Positions 7,900 to 17,066 are shown, numbered from the stretch's first letter. The stretch is 31,381 nucleotides of DNA from JBOFDK01 sp051656485 (GCA_051656485.1 JBOGBZ010000203.1:1-31381), one strand, 5' to 3'. Notes: generated from the letters alone by a model not told the origin. Translations and numbers: made by a program.

Positions 7900-7945
7900 T
7901 TTTCAAGCTTTAAACTAAAGTCATAAAAAGAAGGGAGGAACAACA

Positions 7946-8626
7946 ATGGAAATTGTAAAGATAGAGAACTTAAGTAAAGTCTATGGAAAAGGTGATACAG
8001 AGGTACGGGCGCTAGACGGTGTGAATCTCAGCATTCAAAAAGGTGAGTTTGTAGCCGTAGTGGGGGCCAGTGGTTCAGGTAAGTCTACTTTACTTCATAT
8101 GATAGGTGGTGTAGATGAGGTAAGTGGTGGCAAAGTCATAGTAGATGGGGTAGACATTGCAAAATTAAACCCAAATAAGAAAGCAATCTTCCGTAGAAGA
8201 AAGGTAGGACTTATCTATCAGTTTTTCAACCTTGTACCGACACTGAATGTCAGAGAGAATATACTTCTGCCACTTCTATTAGATCATAAGAAGATAGAGG
8301 AAGAAACGTTACAAGAGACGTTGGAGATACTAGGACTTAAAGAGCGTGTGAAGCATCTACCAAGTGAACTATCAGGTGGTCAGCAGCAGCGTGTGGCCAT
8401 CGGACGCGCCCTTATCTACCAGCCAGCTATTATCTTAGCGGATGAGCCTACTGGGAATCTAGACCGTAAGCATTCCAGAGAAATCATGGACCTTCTCAAG
8501 ATGAGTAACAAAAAGTATAAGCAGACCATACTCCTTATCACCCATGATGAAGAACTGGCATTAGAAGCAGACCGTATCATCAAGATGGAGGATGGCAAAA
8601 TCGTATCAGATGAGGTGAGAAGCTGA
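7946..8626 (+). CDS. ABC transporter ATP-binding protein (MacB/LolD/Bce type)
   Basis: A 226-aa ATPase with all nucleotide-binding motifs. Walker A is GASGSGKST near residue 38, the Q-loop is YQFFNLVPTL, the signature is LSGGQQQR, Walker B runs into LADEPTGNLD, and the switch histidine is in LITHD. The length and the NLVPTLNV Q-loop region are typical of ATPases that drive FtsX-like (type VII) permeases. These work as mechanotransmitters or lipoprotein/peptide exporters instead of conventional pumps. Start after AAGGGAGG. Its TGA overlaps the permease ATG by one base, so the two are translationally coupled. Confidence 0.92.
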   Translation: MEIVKIENLSKVYGKGDTEVRALDGVNLSIQKGEFVAVVGASGSGKSTLLHMIGGVDEVSGGKVIVDGVDIAKLNPNKKAIFRRRKVGLIYQFFNLVPTLNVRENILLPLLLDHKKIEEETLQETLEILGLKERVKHLPSELSGGQQQRVAIGRALIYQPAIILADEPTGNLDRKHSREIMDLLKMSNKKYKQTILLITHDEELALEADRIIKMEDGKIVSDEVRS

Positions 8627-11280
8627 TGCATATTATGAGTCGATTTACATGGCTACACCTTAAGCGTAACAAAAAACAACTGCTATTTTCAGGCTTTGCT
8701 ATCCTGATTGCTACCATCTTTTTATCGACACTTGGCTTCTGGTTTTATTCATTTGAATGTAGCAAAATTGAGCAATGGGTGGCTGAAAAAGGGGATTGGC
8801 ATGCAGAATTTTATACCCCCATATCAGGGGGAGATTTATCTTATATCCAGCAACATCCAGAAGTAGAGAAAGTGATGGCGAAGACGGACTTCTACGTCCA
8901 GAAGCCGGAGGGTACAGTGGGGAGACCTTACTTTGCCCATATGGACTTAGATGCCAACTATACAAGAGATATGCGAATGGAAAGTATGGTTATCGAAGGA
9001 CGTATGGCAATGGCATCTGATGAAATCACTGTGTCAGAAGATTTCTTTACGGATAATCCAAACTATCAGATAGGGGATACCCTTACCCTAGAAAGTGGTA
9101 AACGTTTGGTAGATGAACAAGTGGCAGATGTGCTTCAATCGTTTGTAGAAGGTGAGACGTTTGAATCGGATGGAGAAGCCAAGGTATATACCATCGTAGG
9201 GATGCTGGATGCCAGTGCAGAGTATAGTGAGATGCCCTTGTATTTGACTATGGGGTATAGTGATGAGCACAAAGTGGATAGGGACTATGTGGTCTATGTG
9301 AAGGTACACAATGTACGAAGTATCTATAAGACCATGCCACAAATGGCAGAACAATTAGGTCTCATAGCAGATGATCAGGGTTATTATCCGATTAAGTACA
9401 ATATAAGACTCTTAGAAAGTATGGGGATCTTCAGAGATACCACAACGCCACAGTTTAGAACGACGATGATTCTGTATGGGGTGATTGCCAGTGCCTTTGC
9501 ACTGCTTTTTATCATCATTATCTATCATACCTTTGCAGTATCGACACGTATGCGTATCAGACACTTAGGGTTACTTAAAAGCATCGGTGCCACACCGAAG
9601 CAGATTAGGGAATCTGTACTTTTAGAAGGCGTCATGATTGGTGGAATGGTGATACCAGTAGGCATACTCATTGGTTATGGTTGTACAACGATGATTCTAT
9701 ACAGCATTGGTCAAATCACGGGACCAATGGCGATGGAGATTAACATTAGATTACACAGTACCCCGCTACTGGTCATTCTTATGGCACTACTTACGCTGGG
9801 TGTCGTACTTCTATCCGCCTATCTACCAGCAAGAAAAGTAGCGAAGCTTTCACCTATTGTAGCTGTAAGACAAGGGGAGCATCAGGTGAAGCAGCTGAAA
9901 GCATCATGGTTGATGAAACAAGTGGAAAAAAGATGTGGCTATGAAGTGGTGATGGCGCTGAAATCTCAGAAAGCCAATAGAAGAAGCCTACGTACAGCGT
10001 ACTTATCCATAGGGCTATGCTTTACCATCATTACAGGCAGCGTCTTATTTGCCAATGTGCGCCAGATTTTGGTAGAGTTAGACCCACGTCCTGAACAGCA
10101 GGAGATGAAGCTTACATTGACAGAGGTAAGCCAGAAGGCATCAAGGGCATTAGGCGAAGCGGTGCATCAGATAGAAGAAGTGGACTTTGTACAGCGAGAG
10201 AAAGGGCCACTCTACTTTAGACATCCGGTGAAAAGAGAAGAGTTATCTGAAGAAGTATTAGCAAGGGGGACGGAGCCTCTCGAGCGTGAGGTAAGATTAG
10301 AAGATGGCAGCTATCAGTTCGAAGGTAATATACGCATTCTTGATGATGCATCTTTCGCGGCTTACTGCGAGAAGATAGGGGCTGAAGCTACCCGTATACA
10401 AGGAAGTGATACACCTCAAGCCATTCTATACAATCAAGCACTTTACTCAGATCAAGTTTTTCAGGATGACTGGGAGTATGTACCTATCTTCAACTGGAAG
10501 GCGGGCTATAAGCTTGCATTGACCGAGTATATGCGTAAAAGTGAGCGGGAAGAGACAGGAAGGCTACCGCTAGACTTTGACGTAGAGATTGCATACGTGA
10601 CCCAAGAGCCTCTAACCCATGGAATGTACTTTGATGTGTATGATACGGTCCTTATTATGGCTGAATCTACTGTGGAACAAATCGTGCCACAACTTTCACC
10701 AGAGAATCAACGCCGCTACAATAAGGAGATCACCTACTTAGATATGGATAGAGAAGACATTCCGAAAGTACAGGCGCAGATAGAAAGTATCTATGCAAGG
10801 CATAAGGATAAAGCAAACTATGATTATTGGGATGTTGTGGCAGCAGAAGAAGCCATGGCACAGAGTATGAAGCTGACGATGGGCATGATGGGGATAGGGA
10901 TGTTCTTTATCGCCATGATCGGCATCGTGAATATTTATAGCACCATCAGCTCACAAATGGTAGCAAGGCGACGTGAGTTTGCCATGCTCAAGAGTATCGG
11001 TATCTCACCTAAAGGACTACGGAAGGTACTGATACTTGAAAGCATCGGCTATAGTCTCAAGCCAGTCATCATAGGGGTATGCCTCGTGACAGCCTTTGGG
11101 ACGTTCCTACTATGGGCAATTAAATTAGGCGTAAGGTATATTTTTGAAGTACTACCTTATGGTACGTTTGTCGGTGTAGGTGGGGCATTGAGTATCGTTG
11201 CCTTTGTGATGAGTTATACATTGATGAAGCGTATAGAGAAAGAAACCATTATAGATGTCTTACGGGATGAAAGTTATTAA
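8626..11280 (+). CDS. FtsX-like ABC permease with duplicated MacB/FtsX domains
   Basis: An 884-aa membrane protein, partner of the preceding ATPase. It has an N-terminal span (about 17-41), a first extracellular domain (about 45-280) and three spans (about 280-400) ending in LSAYLPARKVAKLSP, the usual FtsX-domain end. A fifth span (about 455-480), a second large extracellular domain (about 490-745) and three spans to the C-terminus follow. The second FtsX block carries RRREFAMLKSIGISPKGL, which parallels RIRHLGLLKSIGATPKQI in the first block. This 8-span duplicated layout matches VncRS-linked permeases, not the 10-span BceB. The likely role is handling peptides or lipoproteins at the membrane. 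The ATG overlaps the ATPase stop; a second ATG three codons on is possible. Confidence 0.88.
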   Translation: MHIMSRFTWLHLKRNKKQLLFSGFAILIATIFLSTLGFWFYSFECSKIEQWVAEKGDWHAEFYTPISGGDLSYIQQHPEVEKVMAKTDFYVQKPEGTVGRPYFAHMDLDANYTRDMRMESMVIEGRMAMASDEITVSEDFFTDNPNYQIGDTLTLESGKRLVDEQVADVLQSFVEGETFESDGEAKVYTIVGMLDASAEYSEMPLYLTMGYSDEHKVDRDYVVYVKVHNVRSIYKTMPQMAEQLGLIADDQGYYPIKYNIRLLESMGIFRDTTTPQFRTTMILYGVIASAFALLFIIIIYHTFAVSTRMRIRHLGLLKSIGATPKQIRESVLLEGVMIGGMVIPVGILIGYGCTTMILYSIGQITGPMAMEINIRLHSTPLLVILMALLTLGVVLLSAYLPARKVAKLSPIVAVRQGEHQVKQLKASWLMKQVEKRCGYEVVMALKSQKANRRSLRTAYLSIGLCFTIITGSVLFANVRQILVELDPRPEQQEMKLTLTEVSQKASRALGEAVHQIEEVDFVQREKGPLYFRHPVKREELSEEVLARGTEPLEREVRLEDGSYQFEGNIRILDDASFAAYCEKIGAEATRIQGSDTPQAILYNQALYSDQVFQDDWEYVPIFNWKAGYKLALTEYMRKSEREETGRLPLDFDVEIAYVTQEPLTHGMYFDVYDTVLIMAESTVEQIVPQLSPENQRRYNKEITYLDMDREDIPKVQAQIESIYARHKDKANYDYWDVVAAEEAMAQSMKLTMGMMGIGMFFIAMIGIVNIYSTISSQMVARRREFAMLKSIGISPKGLRKVLILESIGYSLKPVIIGVCLVTAFGTFLLWAIKLGVRYIFEVLPYGTFVGVGGALSIVAFVMSYTLMKRIEKETIIDVLRDESY

Positions 11281-11291
11281 TCAGTGAGAGA

Positions 11292-11323
11292 AACCTCCAA
11301 GGAGCTGCCTTGGAGGTTTTGTT
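11292..11323 (+). terminator. Terminator of the ABC operon
   Basis: A perfect 11-bp stem (11292-11302 with 11308-11318), 5-nt loop and TTTTGTT. It lies inside the over-extended reading frame of the next kinase and argues for that gene's later start. Confidence 0.9.
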
Positions 11324-11397
11324 ATTGTGTGAAAGAAGTGATTGAATCATATAGCATAAAAGCATATAGTAAAAGTAATGAAGAAAGGGTGAGGGGA

Positions 11398-12888
11398 ATG
11401 AAAAATTTAGGCTACACCATCGGGAGTATGCTAGTGATAACACTGGTGGGAAAAGTGCTTTATTACTTTGGGAATGCACATAGCAATATTATTTTATTAT
11501 ATGTACTAGGGACAGTCGTTATTTCACGGTATACAACACATAGAAGGTGGGGGCTACTATCCTCCGTCTTATCGGTATTGCTCTTTAATTATTTTTTTGT
11601 AGAACCTGTCTATTCCTTAGCGATTGTAAGCAAAGAGTATCTGCTGACACTTCTTGTGATGTTTGTGGTGTCAGCTATTACCACGACTTTGACGGAGCGG
11701 GTTAAGCAAGAGGTAATCTTATCCCAAAGAAAAGAGAAATACACCAAGCAGCTTTATGAGATGAGTAAGGAGCTTTTAAAAGCACAAAATCTCGAGCAAA
11801 GTAAAATCGCCATTGCAGTAAATGTGGCAGAGTTATTTGACTGTAATGTCATTATTTATACAGCGGAAATGTTTGAACAGCCTTTTATCTACTGGAAGCA
11901 TGCAGATGGTAGAGAAGACGAGGTGTTAGGAGAAGAAGAAAGGGCCTTGGCGAAGAAAGCTTTCTTAAGCAATGGCAAGGTGTACTCTACGAAGCAGCAC
12001 ATCAGTTACATCCCTATCATAGGGCACCAACAAGTGTTAGGTGTGGTAGGAATGAGTGGCGTTACCCTGGGGATGCTAGAGGCTACACAGAAGGACTTTC
12101 TGAATCTGGTCATTGCACTAGCAGGCATGGTTCTTGCAAGAGAAGAAAGCATTGCAAAGCAGCAGAAGCTCCAGCTTGACATTGAAGGGGAGCAGCTTAA
12201 GAACAATATGCTTCGTGGTATCTCTCATGATATCAAGACGCCTCTTACGGGGATTATAGGCGCAGCCAGCACACTTATTAAGGATAAAGAAGTGATCGGG
12301 GAAGCTACGCAGCAGAAGCTTTTAGGCGGTATTTATGATGATGGGCTATGGCTTTTACATAGCATTGAAAATATGCTGAATTTTACACGGCTAGAAGATG
12401 GACGATTAGTTGTACATAGACATATGGAAGTGGTAGAAGAAATCATCGAAACCGTGCTGGAGAAGATTAACCGTCGCCCGTACAGCCAGAAGATTCAAGT
12501 GCAGATGCCAGAAGAAGTGCTCTTGATGGAAGTGGACGTCTTTTTGATTGTGCAAGTGCTGTACAATTTACTGGATAATGCCATCAAATATACACCAGAT
12601 GAATCGGTCATTGAACTGGTCATTTTTGAGGCGAAGCACAAAGTGTATTTTGAGGTGCGCGATCGAGGAAATGGAATTAAAGAAGAAGACCGCCTTCTCA
12701 TTTTTAATAAATTTTATCGTGTGAAACAAAGAAAAGAAGCAGAAAGAAGTGGCGTAGGCTTAGGGCTTAGCATATGTAAGGGAATCGTAGAAGCACACCG
12801 AGGGGAGATTTGTACATTTAATAATAGTTACGGTGGCGCTACCTTCCAATTTTCACTACCAATGGAGGAAGCAGCAGATGAATCATAA
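11398..12888 (+). CDS. KdpD-like sensor histidine kinase lacking the cytoplasmic N-terminal sensor domains
   Basis: A 496-aa kinase. I use ATG 11398 (after AGGGTGAGGGG) because the frame open further upstream runs through a terminator. Residues 1-100 are four close-packed spans matching the KdpD DUF4118 module, including NYFFVEP and KEYLLTLLVMFVV. A GAF-like domain follows (about 140-260), then the H-box ISHDIKTPL with H277. The ATPase has N box (LLDNAIKYTP), G1 (RDRGNGIKEED) and G2 (GVGLGLSICKG). The Walker A and universal-stress-protein domains found in full-length KdpD are absent. No kdpFABC genes are here; instead a Trk potassium system follows, so K+ or turgor sensing for Trk is inferred. 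The regulator gene overlaps its end by 11 bases. Confidence 0.85.
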   Translation: MKNLGYTIGSMLVITLVGKVLYYFGNAHSNIILLYVLGTVVISRYTTHRRWGLLSSVLSVLLFNYFFVEPVYSLAIVSKEYLLTLLVMFVVSAITTTLTERVKQEVILSQRKEKYTKQLYEMSKELLKAQNLEQSKIAIAVNVAELFDCNVIIYTAEMFEQPFIYWKHADGREDEVLGEEERALAKKAFLSNGKVYSTKQHISYIPIIGHQQVLGVVGMSGVTLGMLEATQKDFLNLVIALAGMVLAREESIAKQQKLQLDIEGEQLKNNMLRGISHDIKTPLTGIIGAASTLIKDKEVIGEATQQKLLGGIYDDGLWLLHSIENMLNFTRLEDGRLVVHRHMEVVEEIIETVLEKINRRPYSQKIQVQMPEEVLLMEVDVFLIVQVLYNLLDNAIKYTPDESVIELVIFEAKHKVYFEVRDRGNGIKEEDRLLIFNKFYRVKQRKEAERSGVGLGLSICKGIVEAHRGEICTFNNSYGGATFQFSLPMEEAADES

Positions 12889-13573
12889 AGGAACACTCTT
12901 AATCATTGAAGATGATAAAGCCATTAGAAGGTTTGTAACAGTAGCATTAGAAGTGGAAGGGTACCATTATCTAGAGGCAAGTGATGGGAAGATGGGGCTT
13001 TCTATGATTTTATCCCACAAGCCAGATGTCATCCTTTTAGACTTAGGTTTGCCAGATATGGATGGGCTAGAAATCCTAGAAAAGATAAGGGACTGGTGCC
13101 AAGCAAAAATCATCGTCATATCCGCTAGGGAGCAGGAGAGGGATAAAGTCAAAGCACTGGATGAGGGGGCAGATGATTTTCTGACCAAGCCTTTTAGTAT
13201 AGGAGAATTGATGGCTCGTATAAGAGTTGCCTTCAGACAAAAAATCAAAGAAAAAAATGAAGGCAACCCAGTCTTTAAAGTAGGCGGGCTAACCATTGAT
13301 TATGCCAAAAGACAAGTAAGCCTAGAAGGAAAAGAAGTGCATCTCACACCTATCGAATATAACCTTCTAGTAGTGATGTCTCATCATGCAGGTAAAGTAC
13401 TCACCCATCATTATCTATTGAAAGAGGTGTGGGGAAGTGGCTACGGGGAAAGTGATACAAGGTCATTAAGAGTCTTTATGGCAAGTATACGCAGAAAGTT
13501 AGAAAGTGACACGGCAGCACCACGGTATATTCTGACAGAGGTGGGCATCGGTTATAAATTAGCAGACGAATAA
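12878..13573 (+). CDS. KdpE-like OmpR-family response regulator
   Basis: A 231-aa regulator starting at ATG 12878, inside the end of the kinase gene and 8 bases after GGAGG. The receiver shows the E/D/D acidic pocket (IIEDDKAI), phospho-acceptor D55 in LLDLGLPDMDG, and K in LTKPF. The winged helix ends TEVGIGYKLADE, as in KdpE. It is the partner of the DUF4118 kinase. The TTAACA direct repeats that start immediately downstream of its stop are the obvious candidate target, which would place the TPR/TrkA/TrkH genes under its control. That link is inferred from position. Confidence 0.88.
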   Translation: MNHKGTLLIIEDDKAIRRFVTVALEVEGYHYLEASDGKMGLSMILSHKPDVILLDLGLPDMDGLEILEKIRDWCQAKIIVISAREQERDKVKALDEGADDFLTKPFSIGELMARIRVAFRQKIKEKNEGNPVFKVGGLTIDYAKRQVSLEGKEVHLTPIEYNLLVVMSHHAGKVLTHHYLLKEVWGSGYGESDTRSLRVFMASIRRKLESDTAAPRYILTEVGIGYKLADE

Positions 13574-13576
13574 ATC

Positions 13577-13641
13577 TTAACACCATCTTAACACCTAGGG
13601 TGTAAACCTTAACCCCCTTTTCATAAAGAACGTTTTATACT
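13577..13641 (+). promoter_or_regulatory. Regulated promoter of the trk operon with TTAACA direct repeats
   Basis: TTAACA at 13577-13582 and 13588-13593 (N5 between, 11-bp period) and a third related TTAACC at 13609-13614, almost two turns further on. A TATACT -10 lies at 13636-13641, and its -35 position is only CCCCCT. A good -10, no -35 and direct repeats about 21 bp upstream are the layout of OmpR/PhoB-activated promoters. The hexamer also resembles the B. subtilis PhoP box. Confidence 0.6.
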
Positions 13642-13687
13642 AACACTAGAAATGCAAATGCAAGAGTAAGAGTAAGAGGTGTTAGTT

Positions 13688-14062
13688 ATGGAACAGTTTA
13701 AAGAACGATTAGAACAGGCAATTAAAGCTATCGAGGATAAAGACTTAATGAAGGCAGAGATCCTTGTGAAAGAAGCAGTAGTACTGTGCATGGATGCACC
13801 AGAAGGCTATAACTTAATGGGGATTCTAGCAGAATACCACGGCGATTACTTGCAAGCAGCCAAGTATTACCGTGTGGCCAGTGCGCTAGACCCTACCTAT
13901 ATGCCTGCGACCCATAATCTAACACGTGTAACCCGTGGGCAGTCACCTAGTAAGTTACATGCGGTAGATGTGAGAGAGCAGACAAAAGGTGTGGTAGATG
14001 AAGCCAGTTACTATATCGAGTATGATGCCAAACAAGTAGGGCATATCAAGAAAAGGGGATAG
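13688..14062 (+). CDS. Small TPR protein of the trk operon
   Basis: A 124-aa soluble protein. Residues about 8-75 form two TPR-like helical hairpins (AEILVKEAVVLC, then EGYNLMGILAEYHGDYLQAAKYY and ALDPTYMPA), and the C-terminal 45 residues are polar and probably flexible. TPRs mediate protein contacts; the partner may be TrkA, encoded two bases downstream, but this is inference. I chose ATG 13688 over an upstream GTG at 13679 because GAGG at 13675-13678 gives normal spacing to the ATG and would be too close to the GTG. It is the first gene after the TTAACA promoter. Confidence 0.65.
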   Translation: MEQFKERLEQAIKAIEDKDLMKAEILVKEAVVLCMDAPEGYNLMGILAEYHGDYLQAAKYYRVASALDPTYMPATHNLTRVTRGQSPSKLHAVDVREQTKGVVDEASYYIEYDAKQVGHIKKRG

Positions 14063-14064
14063 TT

Positions 14065-14724
14065 ATGTTTATTGTTATCGTAGGGTGTGGAAGAATGGGG
14101 TCGATGCTTGCACAGGACTTCTCAAATGAAGGACATAATGTGGTCATCATTGATAAATGTAGAGAGCGATTAGAGGCATTAGGTAATGCCTTTAATGGAA
14201 GAATCATCGAAGGTACGGGGATTGATGAAGAGATTCTCGTAAGAGCAGGCATTAAAGAAGCAGATGTTTTCCTAGCTGTCTCCCAAGAAGATAATATCAA
14301 TATTATGGCAGCACAAATCGCCAAGAATATTTTTCATGTACCTTGTGTCATCGCTAGAAACTACAAGTTAGAACTTCATTCATTTTATAAAAAATTAGGA
14401 CTGCATACCATCTATCCTTTACAGCACAATATCGAACTGATCAAAAGTAAGGTGCTTTGTGATGTAGGTGAGATTGTGGGGCAGATGGATGACCCCGACC
14501 TTATGTGTCTAAAGTATGAAGTGAATGAAAAACTTGCGGGTATGGAAGTAAGTACCTTTGAAGAGAAGTACAAAGCGAAAGTCGTACAGCTAGAAGTAGG
14601 GGGGAAATCACAGTACCCATCAGCACAGTGTATTCTTAAAAAAGGTAATCAAATGACTTTAGTAGTCGCAAAGGTATACGTAGAAGCGTTGAAAAGTCTA
14701 GAAGTACAGGGAGATAGGTGGTAA
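14065..14724 (+). CDS. trkA: TrkA-family potassium uptake regulatory subunit (first copy)
   Basis: A 219-aa cytoplasmic protein. The N-terminal Rossmann fold (RCK/TrkA-N) starts with IVIVGCGRMGSMLA and an acidic residue at the end of the second strand (VVIIDKC), as expected for NAD(H) or ATP binding. The TrkA-C domain spans about 140-219. At this length it is one TrkA half; E. coli TrkA is about 458 aa with both halves fused. A second half-length TrkA follows directly, so the pair may form a mixed ring gating TrkH. RBS AAAAGGGG; starts two bases after the TPR gene. Confidence 0.9.
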   Translation: MFIVIVGCGRMGSMLAQDFSNEGHNVVIIDKCRERLEALGNAFNGRIIEGTGIDEEILVRAGIKEADVFLAVSQEDNINIMAAQIAKNIFHVPCVIARNYKLELHSFYKKLGLHTIYPLQHNIELIKSKVLCDVGEIVGQMDDPDLMCLKYEVNEKLAGMEVSTFEEKYKAKVVQLEVGGKSQYPSAQCILKKGNQMTLVVAKVYVEALKSLEVQGDRW

Positions 14725-14726
14725 AG

Positions 14727-15404
14727 ATGCGTATTGTTATAGTAGGAGCGGGGAAATTAGGATATCATCTCACAAAAGCTTTAAATGAAGAAAAATACCG
14801 TGTAAGCACCATCGAGCAGGATGCTAAGAAATGTGAGCGGCTCGCATTAGAAGTAGAGAGTCTGGTCATCTGTGGCAATGCAACCAATGTGGATGTACTT
14901 GAAGAATCAGGCATCGAAGAAGCAGATGTAATCATTGCTGCTACAGGAAAAGATGAAGAGAACTTACTCATTTGTCAGATGGCTAAGATGTACTTTGATG
15001 TGCCAAAAGCCGTTGCACGTATTAACAACCCTAAAAATGAAGGGACTTTTAAAGCACTGGGCATTGAGCATACAGTTAGCAGTACCACGATTATTGCACA
15101 TCTTATAGAAGATGAGGTCATGCTAAGAGAACTTAGAACACTGATGACACTTGATAAAGGGGAAGTAAGTCTCACCGAATATATGGTGGATACTTTTTCA
15201 GAGGTTAATGGCTATAAAATTAAAGATATCATACTCCCAGAAGAGTGTAATATTGCGTATATCTTAAGACAGCATCGCGTGGTCATTCCACGAGGCGATG
15301 TGGCATTTCAAAAAGGGGATAAAGTAATCGTCGTTGTCGCACACAAAAACAAAAAACAACTGGATCAACTTTTTGCCCACAAGACAAAGAAAGTTAACTG
15401 GTAG
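14727..15404 (+). CDS. trkA: TrkA-family potassium uptake regulatory subunit (second copy)
   Basis: A 225-aa protein with the same layout as its neighbour: MRIVIVGAGKLGYHLTKAL nucleotide-binding loop, acidic STIEQD strand end, conserved IAATGKDEENLLICQMAK helix, then a TrkA-C domain in which HRVVIPRGDVAFQKGDKVIVV is typical. I prefer ATG 14727, with AGGTGG at proper spacing, to GTG 14718. The reading frame starts just after the first trkA stop (14722-14724). Having two half-length copies in tandem suggests a heteromeric gating ring; the division of work is unknown. Confidence 0.9.
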   Translation: MRIVIVGAGKLGYHLTKALNEEKYRVSTIEQDAKKCERLALEVESLVICGNATNVDVLEESGIEEADVIIAATGKDEENLLICQMAKMYFDVPKAVARINNPKNEGTFKALGIEHTVSSTTIIAHLIEDEVMLRELRTLMTLDKGEVSLTEYMVDTFSEVNGYKIKDIILPEECNIAYILRQHRVVIPRGDVAFQKGDKVIVVVAHKNKKQLDQLFAHKTKKVNW

Positions 15405-15409
15405 GGGGA

Positions 15410-15538
15410 ATGAATGTGAAAAAGCCAGAATATCGCTATGGTTTCAAAGAAGTTAGTGTAGGTATTATCGTTGAAGTTACCTTTGTCATTGTTTTATGCG
15501 CTGCCTATTATGGGATGGTTGTCGCGTTGATGAGGTGA
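15410..15538 (+). CDS. Small single-span membrane peptide in the trk operon (42 aa)
   Basis: A 42-codon reading frame filling the gap between trkA and trkH. It starts ATG 15410 after GGGGG and ends TGA 15536-15538, four bases before the trkH start, whose ribosome site overlaps its end. The product is a basic and aromatic N-terminus (MNVKKPEYRYGFKEVS), then one hydrophobic stretch of about 22 residues (VGIIVEVTFVIVLCAAYYGM...), then a single Arg at the end. The Glu inside the span is unusual. The size and position recall KdpF, the one-span peptide of the KdpFABC pump, but there is no sequence basis for homology. Inferred role: accessory or stabilising subunit of TrkH. Confidence 0.65.
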   Translation: MNVKKPEYRYGFKEVSVGIIVEVTFVIVLCAAYYGMVVALMR

Positions 15539-15542
15539 GACG

Positions 15543-17066
15543 ATGACACGCATATTAGAAGATATCAAAGTTGTAAGTTATTATATGGGAAAGATGATAA
15601 GTAGCATAGGCCTGCTTCATCTTGCACCCATTATCGTGGCACTTTGTAGTAGTGAATGGGTTGTGGTCGTTGATTTTATTATCAGTATGAGTATTTTTTT
15701 GATGATAGGGTCTGGACTTGAACTTTGTGGCAGGTCTTTTAAAACCCGCTTTAGATGGGGACACGGTCTGATGATTGCATCGGTGACATGGATTATCTTG
15801 ATGGTACTATCGGCTATTCCATACTATTTGAGTGGCCATTTTGTATCCTATTTGGATGCTATGTTTGATGTAATGAGTGGCTATACCACAACGGGGGTTG
15901 TACTGATCCAAGATATAGATCATCTGTCTAACGGCCTCAATATGTGGCGCCATTTGCTTACTTTTGTAGGTGGGCAAGGTATGATCGTCTTAGCTCTTAG
16001 TTTTCTCATTACCAAAGGGCGCGGTGTTTTTTGTATGTATGTAGGGGAAGCCAAAGATGAGAAGCTTCTACCTAATGTTTCAGATACAGCAAAGGCTATA
16101 TGGATTATCTCCCTTGTGTACTTAGTGATAGGTACCTTTGTACAGATGCTCGTAGGACTAGGCATAGGGATGGACTTAGGGCGAAGCTTTCTCCATGGTA
16201 TGTGGGTCTTTATGGGGGCATGGAGTACAGGTGGGTTTGCACCACAGTCTCAAAACATCATGTACTATCATAGTGGGATGTATGAACTCGTTACCATTAT
16301 CGTTATGGTCATAGGCTCCTTTAACTTTGCACTGCATCATGCTATCTGGAAAGGCAATAAAAAAGAAATTTATAAAAATATCGAGATAGTATCTTTCGTG
16401 ACTACTTTAACATTAACCACAGGTCTTGTGGTCATGTGGTTTAGCAAGCAAGGGCTTTACACAGAGGCCATCAGTATGTTTAGAAAAGTCGTGTATCAGA
16501 TGATGTCAGCCCATACAACCACAGGTTTTATGACGGTTTATGGTAGAGAGTTTTTACTCGAGTGGGGCAGTGTAGGTATCTTCCTTATCAGTATAGCAAT
16601 GCTTATCGGTGGAAGTGCTAGCTCGACTGGGGGTGGTATTAAGGGGATTCGTATGGGGATTATCTTCAAAGGATTCATCCAAACCATCAAAAAAGCTATG
16701 TACAGTGAAAAAAGAGTGTATGTAGAAAAGTATCACTTTGGTAAACAACAAGTGTTAAATGATGAAATGGTGAAGAGTACCTTGATGATTGCCATGCTTT
16801 ATGTACTCACTTTTGGCATAGGGGTATTGGCTACTTTATGGGCAGGTTACAGTCTACCAGAAGCTGTCTTTGAGTCAGCATCTGTAACGGGAAATGTCGG
16901 CTTAACCATTGGCGTTACTACACCAAGTATGCCAGACTTTTTGAAGATTACTTATATCTTCATCATGTGGGTCGCACGTCTAGAATTTATCTCAGCATTT
17001 GTATTTATAGGAACAGCATTGAATGGGGGCTATACATTATGGAAAAAAGCAATACACAAAGCATAA
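15543..17066 (+). CDS. trkH: TrkH-family potassium transporter, pore subunit
   Basis: A 507-aa integral membrane protein with the four M1-P-M2 repeats of the Trk/Ktr/HKT superfamily. The selectivity-filter loops are visible: TTTGV near 115-119, STGGF near 228-232, TTTGF near 325-329 and VTGNVG near 448-453. The conserved gating segment GGSASSTGGGIKGIR lies at 357-371, in the region that forms the intramembrane loop. Its length and extra N-terminal spans favour TrkH over KtrB. It moves K+ (possibly with Na+ or H+) inward under TrkA control. It is the last transport gene of the operon, and its end overlaps the OB-fold gene by 28 bases. Confidence 0.93.
   Translation: MTRILEDIKVVSYYMGKMISSIGLLHLAPIIVALCSSEWVVVVDFIISMSIFLMIGSGLELCGRSFKTRFRWGHGLMIASVTWIILMVLSAIPYYLSGHFVSYLDAMFDVMSGYTTTGVVLIQDIDHLSNGLNMWRHLLTFVGGQGMIVLALSFLITKGRGVFCMYVGEAKDEKLLPNVSDTAKAIWIISLVYLVIGTFVQMLVGLGIGMDLGRSFLHGMWVFMGAWSTGGFAPQSQNIMYYHSGMYELVTIIVMVIGSFNFALHHAIWKGNKKEIYKNIEIVSFVTTLTLTTGLVVMWFSKQGLYTEAISMFRKVVYQMMSAHTTTGFMTVYGREFLLEWGSVGIFLISIAMLIGGSASSTGGGIKGIRMGIIFKGFIQTIKKAMYSEKRVYVEKYHFGKQQVLNDEMVKSTLMIAMLYVLTFGIGVLATLWAGYSLPEAVFESASVTGNVGLTIGVTTPSMPDFLKITYIFIMWVARLEFISAFVFIGTALNGGYTLWKKAIHKA

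Noticed and set aside
11284..11397. Upstream extension of the KdpD-like kinase
   Set aside because: The extension runs through a strong terminator and has no ribosome site; ATG 11398 does.
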